A stretch of DNA of 64,000 nt, from positions 100,321,157 through 100,385,156 of the forward strand of contig NC_080680.1 of the NCBI RefSeq assembly GCF_030445035.2, read 5' to 3'. Every line of letters begins with the position of its first letter. Positions within the stretch are counted from its first letter, which is position 1. The translations under genes and the position numbers were made by a program. Shown one piece after another: positions 57,050 through 64,000 of the stretch. The notes beneath the pieces are model-generated. The model ran no database searches, was not told the origin of the DNA, and was given only the letters and a program-made list of their open reading frames with translations. This stretch comes from Dasypus novemcinctus. Taxonomy: Eukaryota; Chordata; Mammalia; Cingulata; Dasypodidae.

Positions 57050-57540
57050 TGTCCATTGCTTCTTGTAAATAGAGGTAATCAGTGACCATGGTGAGAGAAA
57101 TTTGAGTTGACCTAGGAGAGGAGATAAGATTTTGCTAGGTTGAAGAATGAATGGCATTTAAGGATCTAGGAATAGCTAGGGTAGAGTAATCTTTCAAAAT
57201 GTTCATTATTGAAGGAAGGGAGAAAAATGAAGTAAAAGAAGAAGAACATGGCATCCTGGGGAAGTTGCTATAGGTGAGGTATAGAATTGAAAGGAGGCAG
57301 TAAGAGAGAAGGATAGTTAGGCATCCCAGATGTGGAAGGCCCAATTGATAGAATAAATCTTAGATATAGGAAAGGGATAGGTTCAAAGACATGGAGCAGA
57401 AGAAAAAGGTAGGAAGTGCATGGTCCAGCTTTGTCCCTGAAGAAGAAGAGAAAGAAGAGAATAAGGTAAGTATAGATGAAGTTAAGTTTGTAGTAGGGCA
57501 GGGAAGCAATCAAGTGAGATATCGTTTTAGTCTAAGTGGT
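57050..57540 (-). repeat. Probable antisense L2, upstream part
   Basis: Purine-rich antisense L2-like blocks include a gacctaggagaggagataag block and gaagaagaagagaaagaaga. The assignment is tentative. Confidence 0.35.
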
Positions 57541-57914
57541 AGGAGGTCATCTCCCTGTTTTTCCCTTCACTTTCTCTTCACCACAGCCAATTTCCTCTGG
57601 GGTTCACCACTGTATTTTGTGGTGGAGGGCCTGGGTGTTCCAGGGTTATTTTAAATAGCTCTGCAGTCTGTCTCTAAGTTGTTGACTCACCATGGACTCA
57701 ATCTTTTTAGATACAACCTTTAAAGAAAGTTTAAACATTCAAAAAAAAAAAAACAAAAAAAACAAGGGAATTTTTTTCTCCCGTGATTCTGTTTTCAAAT
57801 GTCATTTTAGGGCTGAGGACTCTATCTGGGGAATTGTGAAGTTTGAAGAAGAATATGCAGCTTCCCCGGGATCTCCCTACACTCCCTCGGTGGGCCTGAA
57901 AGAGCCTTGATTTT
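57541..57914. other. Unassigned sequence
   Basis: An A-rich run lies at 57740-57765. Nothing else is recognised. Confidence 0.4.
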
Positions 57915-58025
57915 TGGCCCACATCTTCTGTCACTTCCCTTCCCTGGGCCTCAAATTCCTTATGTGAGCAAAGTGAAGCTAAGCATGGTGATTTCCAAGG
58001 TCTCTTTCAACCCCAACAGAGATTC
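57915..58025 (+). repeat. MIR SINE fragment
   Basis: It reads cccttccctgggcctcaaat, then a ttccttatgtgagc block and aaggtctctttcaaccccaa. Confidence 0.6.
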
Positions 58026-58504
58026 TTAGACTTGAAATTGTGAGAATTACTTGGAACCCAAGGTTTCCATTAGGTTGCATATTTAACCATGAATCATATC
58101 TCTCAGGATAAGGGAAGGAGAGGAAAAGAAGAGATAGAACCCTGATCTCATCTCTTATAGGAAAGTTCAACCTTTTTTCAAAAGCCCTCAGTACAGAGAG
58201 ATCCTGCGATACATTGCTTACTCACAAGGGCAGTTCAAAGCTAGTCTTATATCTGTTCCTTTAATTTGACCTGAGTAAAAAAGAAATCTGAAGACAAAAG
58301 AGACAAATATACAAGGGATCAGACAATGGCATTAGGACAACATGCAGCTGAGACAGCCCAGGAAATCCTGCAGATAATTTCTACATTTGCCACCATTCCA
58401 GGGATCTTGGAGTGCAGACCCAGTACCTCACTGCTCCTTCACAGGGTTGTTTGCCATGGTGCTTCCTTTCCCTGCAGGAGAAGTTGTGAATTAGTTTCCC
58501 TACA

Positions 58505-58680
58505 GGAAGAATTGTGAATTAGATGTCTGAAGGTTTAGATTTGAGATCTGGTTTTGCAATTAAAAAGCTGAGTTGTCACTTTTTGGGCCATACAAACCCT
58601 TGAGATTTCTGTTTTGTTCATCTGTCAAATTGGAATAATACATATTGAACTTTGAGGATAATTTTAAAGTCATATTGTAT
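58505..58680 (+). repeat. MIR SINE
   Basis: It reads gatttgagatctggttttgc, then a tttctgttttgttcatctgt block and a gaggataattttaaagtcat end. Confidence 0.65.
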
Positions 58681-58995
58681 AGGAGAAATCTATTGACATT
58701 GTTGCTGAATGGATGTGGATCCAAATTCTTCTTCATTTTCCTAATCCATTCCCCTATTTCCTTTCTTCACTATTTTCCTCACTTCTGTAGCATTTTACCC
58801 CCATTTCTCACTGTCTGCTCAGACTTTGCTTCCTATCTCTCTAGAAAATCAATAAAGAGTGTCTACATATTCAACCCACTATAAATATGCTAGGATTTGT
58901 ACCTATACACTTTGTTTCCTACCCGGTTACTACAAATCGATTGTTCATATTCCTATCAAATATCAACCTATCCACTTATGTCTGTAGATACCATC
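58681..58995. other. Unassigned T/C-rich sequence
   Basis: No recognised feature. Confidence 0.4.
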
Positions 58996-59438
58996 TGTGA
59001 TGGTAAGGCTAGTGTGACAACTTTGCCCAGTAATGGTTCTCAGTTGTTCGGTCAAGCAAGCACTGGGCTAATTGTAATATGAGGGCATTTCATGGACTCT
59101 ACTCATCAGTGAGTTGATTGCATATATGGTTGATTACATCTACAATCAACTGAGAAGTTTGCCTTCAGTAATGAATGACATCTCATCCAATCAGTTGAAG
59201 GCCTTAAAAGGATAAATGAGATTGGCATTCAGAGAGAATTCCCATGTCTATTTCAGACAGCCAGTGTCTCCTGGAGAACTCATCAAGGACCTTCTTTGGA
59301 GTTCCTGGCTTGCAGCCTGCCCTACAAAATTTGTACTTGTGCATCCCCTTGGTTGTATGAGACAATTTTATAAAATCTCATATTATTTACAGATATCTCC
59401 TGTCAATTCTATTTCCCCAGAGAGTCCTGACTAATGTA
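58996..59438 (+). mobile_element. ERVL-type solo LTR, full length
   Basis: It begins tgtgatggtaaggctagtgt and ends cctgactaatgta. Flanks ccatc (58991-58995) and tcatc (59439-59443) differ at one base, fitting a 5-bp target duplication. Landmarks include a ggtcaagcaagcactgggct block and cttgcagcctgccctacaaa. No internal sequence is present, so it is a recombined solo LTR. Confidence 0.8.
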
Positions 59439-59639
59439 TCATCCCTACCCACCCCCATCCCCAGCCAACCCTCTGCTAAAGGTAGCTGCTCTAGAAATGA
59501 TTCTAACTACACTGAGTCACAAATTTTCTTCTGTATAGAAAATCTTACCAATTAACATAAAAACATGGTGCCATATCTCCCATCATTAAAAAGTTCATGG
59601 CCATCTAGATGTCCCCATTTGTAGTAAGTGGCAACATTA

Positions 59640-60540
59640 GTCTACTTCATCTGGCCCGGACACTGGGATCAACCTTGGCAATTCTCTTTTGAACCTTGAC
59701 TCCTCTTTTTCTCATGCCCTGCATCCAATTAATCAGCAAATCCTGCTGTCTCCCCCTTCACAATATAGTTAAAGTGTGAACAATTCTCACAACTTCTGCT
59801 GCTACTACTGTGGCTCAAGCCACCACTACTTTTCCAAGAAAGCAACAATGGCATCCACACTGATCTCCCTGGTACCACCTTGCCCCACACTGGTCTCCCT
59901 GCTACCACCTTGTCCCAGTAGTCAAGTGATTCATTTATAATCATATTAGAGTAATATTGTGCCACTTGGCCACTCAAACCTTCTTCTGATCAATTGTTCC
60001 CCATCTTATTCAAAGTAAACAATTTCTTACACTGCCCTGTAAGACCTCTGAAACCTCTGATAAGGCCTTGAACTCTTCAGGGTCAGATTTTCTCTATTTT
60101 CCTCACTCTGCTCCAGGAGGATTTTCCTTCTTGCTCTTCTTGATGCCACCTAGCTCATCATTCTCTCCTCAGGATCTTTGCTTATTGCTGTTCCTCTGTC
60201 TCTCATCCTCAATGGGATCATATATTGATCTCACTCTTCCTCAATGCCTCTGCTCATCTGTGGCTTTCAAGAAGGCCTTTGTTAACCATCTTATATAAAT
60301 ATAACACATTCCACACAAACTCCATGCTACTTTATCCTTAAAATCCTTTATATTTTTCCCATAGCACTGATTACCTTTTACATGATCAATTCCTTTATCC
60401 ATTGACTTCATTATGACCTATTTATTTTTCTATGAAAAAAGACAGATCTTTAGTCTGTTTTATGCACTGCTATATTTCCAGCCTCTAGAACAGAACCTGG
60501 TACACAGCAGAAGATCAAAAATTATTGGGTGAATTAAATG
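59640..60540 (+). repeat. L2 LINE, about 0.9 kb
   Basis: A long sense L2: a gcatccaattaatcagcaaa block, a ggccttgaactcttcagggt block, ttcaagaaggcctttgttaa, then gaacagaacctggtacacag at the 3' end. A 30-bp unit is tandemly duplicated at 59855-59884 and 59885-59914. Confidence 0.7.
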
Positions 60541-60541
60541 G

Positions 60542-60710
60542 CCTCAGGTAATTTATTTAACTTTCCTAAATCTTGGTTTCTTCAACTCTAAAAATGGCTT
60601 ATTATTGCATACTTCATAAGATTGCAGTAAGGGACATAGAAAACATATATGAAATGCATGGCACGTAGCTAAAATACAGTAGGCAGTGGGTATTGTATTA
60701 AGGTTGTACT
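60542..60710 (+). repeat. MIR SINE
   Basis: It reads ttaactttcctaaatcttgg, then a gcatggcacgtagctaaaat end. Confidence 0.65.
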
Positions 60711-60829
60711 GATTCACTGGATCAAGTTATGCAAAACCTCTGGCATATAGGTAAAGCTCTCACTGTTCAGAGAGAACACAGAATTTCCTTATTATTTAAA
60801 TAGGCTTGTTGTTGGCATGAATTTGGGTG

Positions 60830-61022
60830 ACAATAGCCCCAGTTTTGTAATCTGGCAACTTGAGATCATATTCTGATACTGCCACTTAAAAGGAGATAAA
60901 TTTCAGACAAGTTACTTCACCTTTCTCTTAGCTTCAGATTTTTCACCTGTATATTGGGAATAGCATATCCTCCTTGCACAAATAATAAAATTCCCCTGAC
61001 ATATGATAGGTGTTTCATAAAC
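60830..61022 (+). repeat. MIR SINE
   Basis: It reads tctgatactgccacttaaaa, gacaagttacttcacctttc, then a gacatatgataggtgtttca end. Confidence 0.75.
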
Positions 61023-61178
61023 ATAATCCCTCACAATTCTCAATTACATATGGAGATATAATTCTGTGAAGCTCAAATGGGGTCTGCATGTAAAAATGGC
61101 TGACACAGAAAGTGGGGTTGCGAAGGTTAGGAGAATACATATTTGTCCCATTGACAGTATAAGCCACTCTTAAATTTC

Positions 61179-61658
61179 TGTGATAGGCAAAATATGGCCT
61201 CTCAAAGATGTCCATGCCCTAATCCCTGGAACCTGTGACTATGCTAGGTTACATAGCATATTGTTGCTAATCAGCTGATGTTAAAATAGGGAAAGCATTA
61301 TGGATTATCTGGGTGGATCCAATACAATCACAAGGGTCTTTAAACAAGGAAGGGGGAGGCAAAAGATGAGGTCAGAGAAATGTGATATGAGAAGAATAAG
61401 TTCTGCTGTTGCTAGCTTTGAAAATGGAGGAAAAGGGCCATGAGCCAAGAAATGCAGGTGGCCTCTAGAAGCTGGAAAAGGAAAGGAAATAGATCCCTCC
61501 CTAGAACCTCTGGAAGGAAGACAGCCCAGTCAATATCTTGATCTTAGTTCAGCGAGACCCATTTCAGACTTCTGAGCCCCAGAACTGTAAGATAAATTTG
61601 TATTGTTTCAGACACTGTTTGTGATAATTTATTACAGCAGCAATAAGAAACTAATACA
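61179..61658 (+). mobile_element. MLT1-type (MaLR) solo LTR, full length
   Basis: It begins tgtgataggcaaaatatggc and ends aagaaactaataca. The flanks atttc (61174-61178) and attac (61659-61663) differ at one base, fitting a 5-bp duplication. Inside are aatccaatacaatcacaagg, gaggaaaagggccatgagcc and agaactgtaagataaatttg in MLT1 order. Confidence 0.85.
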
Positions 61659-62095
61659 ATTACTATTCCACTATGAATTTGATGATGATAAGCAGGCCTG
61701 CCCCTAAACTTTGTGGAGTTCAAGGCAAGATTAGAAATTGATGTTCCCAGCCTATAACCCCCTCTCCTTTTTCCATCCCAGTTTCTTCCTGCATCAAGTG
61801 GTTCCTCCTCGGCCTGTGGAAACCAGCCCACAAACCACCCTTTCAATCTAAGGGTTGTCCCACAGGTAACTCTTAAGACTCAGAGCTGAGTCCATTCATG
61901 GGTGACAGATTCATGATGAAGCCCAGCAAGTGGGACTTGGGACTGTTCAAGAAGATAACTTTGGGGTCTTGGGTGCCTGAATTAGGGTCTGGAAGTTGGG
62001 GTTTAGCTCCAGTTGAGCCTGTCCCATTGGGCCCATGTAGTCCACACCTTCTCTCCTCAGTGGAGGCGAGAGGAAGCCCTCTAAAGCAGCACTCC
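61659..62095. other. Unassigned sequence, possibly hAT-like at its left end
   Basis: The block caggcctgcccctaaacttt near 61694 resembles a hAT terminus. No partner end was identified. Confidence 0.3.
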
Positions 62096-62270
62096 CAGTA
62101 GATTTCTGTAGTGATGGAAGTGCTTTATGCTTGAGCTGGCACATGGAGCTACTGAGCACTTGAAATGTGGCTAGTGTTACTGCAAAATTTAATTTTCGAT
62201 GCTACTTAATTTTAATTAATTATATTTAAATACCCACATGTCTTCAGTGGCTACTGTATTGGACAGCACA
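62096..62270. mobile_element. hAT-type MITE (MER group)
   Basis: The blocks gagcacttgaaatgtggcta and tggctactgtattggacagc, with a central AT-rich tttaattttaattaattata, belong to a common mammalian hAT MITE. Confidence 0.7.
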
Positions 62271-62569
62271 ATTCCAAAAGCACAGAACCTAGGGTAGGGC
62301 CCCCAGTTGGCCAGTTCTTAAAGCAGTATTGATGACAACATGCAAAAAGAAAAGCAAAGTTCTGAAAACAAAGATAAAAACAAAATAAAACAAAGATAAA
62401 AAGGCTATAATCTTCAAAAAGAAAATCCATAAAGTTTTCTTGAAGGAAATTAGCATTTCATTTAGGACTGAATGGAAATTGTGCTCTCTCACTTCTCTTC
62501 AGATCATTCTGCACATGTCCTCTTCTCTGGAGTAACTCCTGGCCAGCCAGGACTCAACTCTGGCTTACC

Positions 62570-63010
62570 CTATCAGGTAGCTTTTGCTGTATAACAAACC
62601 ACCCTTAAACCTAGTGTCTTAAGATCTCAACCAATAAATTTGCTCATGATTTTGCCAGTTGGCAATTCAGGGTGGGTACAGCTGGGTGGTCCTTGTGGTA
62701 TTGGCTGAGAACAATCATATACCTGTAGTCTGCTGCTGGGTCACATGGTTTGCCATTCTCCAGCAGGCTAGCTTGTTCACTTTGGCTATCATAGGCTTCC
62801 AAGAAAATGAATGGAAGCACTCAAAGCCTCTTGAGTTTTAGGCTCAGCCTGACATACTGTCACTTCTGCTGCATTCAGTTGTATAAAACCCATCACTAAG
62901 CCAACTCAGATTCAAGGCATGGGGGAAAAGACTCTGCCTTTTCAGTGCAAGGAACTTCTAAGTCACATTACAAAGATGGGATACAGGCAGAAGTCAAGAA
63001 TTGTGCCCAT
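62570..63010 (+). mobile_element. MLT1-like LTR
   Basis: MLT1 order: gtagcttttgctgtataaca, ttgctcatgattttgccagt, a cagcaggctagcttgttcac block, a ggcatgggggaaaagactct block, and taagtcacattacaaagatg. Confidence 0.8.
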
Positions 63011-63174
63011 TTTTGGTAATCTATCTCATTCTCCTGTCATAGAGAGTTTTCCAGTCCTTTCCACTGTCGTTGGTTCAGTCAGGTGCCCTGAGGTTGCCCC
63101 CATATGCCAAACATGCCTCTTCAAAAATGTACTTAATGGCTTAATTTTTACCAAACTTTATGAATTGGTATTTT
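63011..63174. other. Unassigned spacer
   Basis: No recognised feature. Confidence 0.4.
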
Positions 63175-63289
63175 TATTGTTATCATGACCATTACAGAGA
63201 TGTGGAAAGCAAGGACCAGAAACTGCCCAAGGCTACACGACTCTTAAGTAGAAGAGCTGGGAGTTAAGCTTAGTGCTACCTGACTCCAC
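63175..63289 (-). repeat. MIR SINE, antisense
   Basis: It reads accagaaactgcccaaggct, then an agaagagctgggagttaagc block. Confidence 0.7.
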
Positions 63290-63455
63290 CAGCATTTCTC
63301 AACCTTGGCTCTATGACATTTTAGACTGGATGATTCCTTGTTGAGGGCGACTGTCCTATGCATTATAGGATGTTTAATAACATCCCTTACCTCTACCCAC
63401 TCGATGCCAGTAGCATACTTTCCAGTTGTGATAACCAAACATATCTTTAGACATT
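63290..63455. mobile_element. hAT MITE interrupted by an LTR
   Basis: It begins cagcatttctcaaccttggc and proceeds through gcgactgtcctatgcattat, gcatactttccagttgtgat and tatctttagacatt. The family normally continues for tens of bases past this point, so the element is cut at 63455 by the LTR. Its right part should lie beyond the window. Confidence 0.75.
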
Positions 63456-63699
63456 TGTCCCCTGCTCCCACCCTGCCTTTCGCTTCCTTATACTTTGCCC
63501 GCCTGTTCCTCGTAACCTTCCTGTATTATGGCCCTTCTCAGCAGCAGTTTGTGCTGCTGCCTCCCTCCGCCCCTCCTCCCAGTCACTGTTATCTTCCCCC
63601 TCCCAGCCGATCGCTGTTCTCCCCGCCTCATTTCAACCGCCCTCATCCCGTATCCGCCCCGGCACAACCTCGGAAACAACCCCCTCTGCCATCAATGGC

Positions 63700-63707
63700 T
63701 TACGTCA
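63700..63707 (+). promoter_or_regulatory. CRE-like site in LTR U3
   Basis: The block ttacgtcat contains the CRE/ATF core tacgtca, about 90 bp upstream of the TATA box. Confidence 0.5.
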
Positions 63708-63737
63708 TAAACCGCAGGTCCGCCCTTGCCTCTGCAG

Positions 63738-63742
63738 CCAAT
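63738..63742 (+). promoter_or_regulatory. CCAAT box in LTR U3
   Basis: ccaat lies 54 bp upstream of the TATA box, the usual spacing for an NF-Y site. Confidence 0.6.
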
Positions 63743-63796
63743 CCTCAGCTGCCCCGCGGACATGCCCCTCCCACAACCTCCCCGCCTCCATGAGAC

Positions 63797-63803
63797 TATA
63801 AAA
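63797..63803 (+). promoter_or_regulatory. TATA box in LTR
   Basis: tataaaa sits 3' of the CCAAT and CRE-like sites. Transcription would be expected to start about 25-30 bases downstream, near 63825-63832. Confidence 0.75.
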
Positions 63804-63819
63804 CCCCATGTACTTCCCG

Positions 63820-63825
63820 AATAAA
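63820..63825 (+). terminator. AATAAA polyadenylation signal in LTR
   Basis: aataaa lies only 16 bp after the TATA box, at or just upstream of the predicted cap site. It would therefore be in U3 and used only from a downstream LTR, with a very short R region, as in betaretroviruses. Confidence 0.65.
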
Positions 63826-64000
63826 ATCAGACCTGCGCATAGACCTCGTCTCCGTGGTTTTTCCTCCATCGAACCGCGCGTCCCCCAAGCCTTGAGCCGC
63901 CCGCTGCCGCCCCGGTCAGGCCGTGGCGTAGGCCCGATCCCCGGCAGCGACTCGCCTGCAGTGACCCGCCTGCAGTGCCGCAGCGGAGGCCAACAGACTT

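Larger units (their letters stand above)
63456..63995 (+). mobile_element. Young retroviral LTR, probably a solo LTR
   Basis: The 540-bp segment begins tgtcccc and ends ccaaca (TGT...ACA ends). Left flank gacatt (63450-63455) matches the visible right flank gactt (63996-64000) at 4 of 5 bases, suggesting a 6-bp duplication. It carries a CRE-like site, CCAAT box, TATA box and AATAAA. By eye it holds about 36 CpGs after 63540, while the rest of the window is CpG-poor, so it is relatively recent. No tRNA primer-binding TGG follows immediately, which favours a solo LTR over a 5' LTR. The compact core and possible 6-bp duplication suggest a class II (betaretrovirus-like) ERV, but the class is uncertain. 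Confidence 0.75.

Noticed and set aside
63338..63793. 151-codon proline/serine-rich open frame
   Set aside because: It runs from a hAT MITE into an LTR U3 region. Its composition follows from C-rich promoter DNA, with no family resemblance.
1..64000. CRISPR arrays, operons, prophage or other microbial systems
   Set aside because: Repeat content, CpG depletion and the absence of coding density show vertebrate nuclear DNA. No regularly spaced repeat-spacer structure is present.

Overview
The window looks like mammalian, specifically armadillo (Xenarthra, probably Dasypus), nuclear DNA. The base composition is AT-rich and CpG-poor. It is packed with mammal-wide fossil repeats (MIR, L2, old L1, MLT1/ERVL LTRs, hAT MITEs). 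The clade-level call rests on four copies of the tRNA-Ala-derived DAS SINE, which is known from armadillos, and on lineage-specific L1 tails and ERVL-type LTRs that recur within the window. All family names come from recall of consensus sequences, because no search could be run.

I find no intact protein-coding gene, no functional RNA gene and no CRISPR array. The window reads as intergenic or deep-intronic sequence. Open frames longer than 60 codons are either chance frames or read through SINE, L1, LTR or microsatellite sequence. There are two possible exceptions. One is a decayed apolipoprotein A-IV-like fragment near 50.0 kb. The other is an unrecognised, splice-site-bounded open segment near 37.9-38.1 kb.

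Layout by region. 0-6 kb: MIR and L2 fossils. 6.6-10.2 kb: a hAT MITE followed by three L1 3' ends in the same orientation. 10.3-12.4 kb: an MLT1-like LTR and a second copy of its 3' half. 12.9-20.7 kb: L2, MIR and MER20. 21.1-22.5 kb: two ERVL-type LTRs and a 102-bp tail-only retro-insertion. 23.7-25.6 kb: an antisense L2 hit by a DAS SINE and by a tRNA-Ala/L1 chimeric retrocopy. 26-35 kb: MIR, L2, microsatellites, an L1-like tail and a second DAS SINE. 35.8-39.6 kb: antisense L1M, MLT1, the possible exon, a hAT MITE and an antisense LTR. 40.0-42.5 kb: a nested stack in which an old L1M is split by a young L1 (itself split by a DAS SINE) and by a hAT element (itself carrying an LTR piece). 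43.7-48.4 kb: antisense young L1, DAS SINE, 2.6 kb of decayed antisense L1 ORF2, then a sense L1 tail. 49-53 kb: LTRs, the apolipoprotein fragment, an LTR-like GC-rich patch and MIRs. 53-63 kb: L2, MIR, hAT and three LTRs, two of them full-length with probable 5-bp target duplications. 63.46-64.0 kb: a young, CpG-rich retroviral solo LTR inserted into a hAT MITE.

Because there are no genes there is no pathway to describe. The informative content is insertion history, recorded in target-site duplications and nesting. I saw no sign of a novel molecular system. The most unusual items are the tRNA/L1 chimera, the terminal LTR with its compact TATA/AATAAA core, and the apolipoprotein-like relic.
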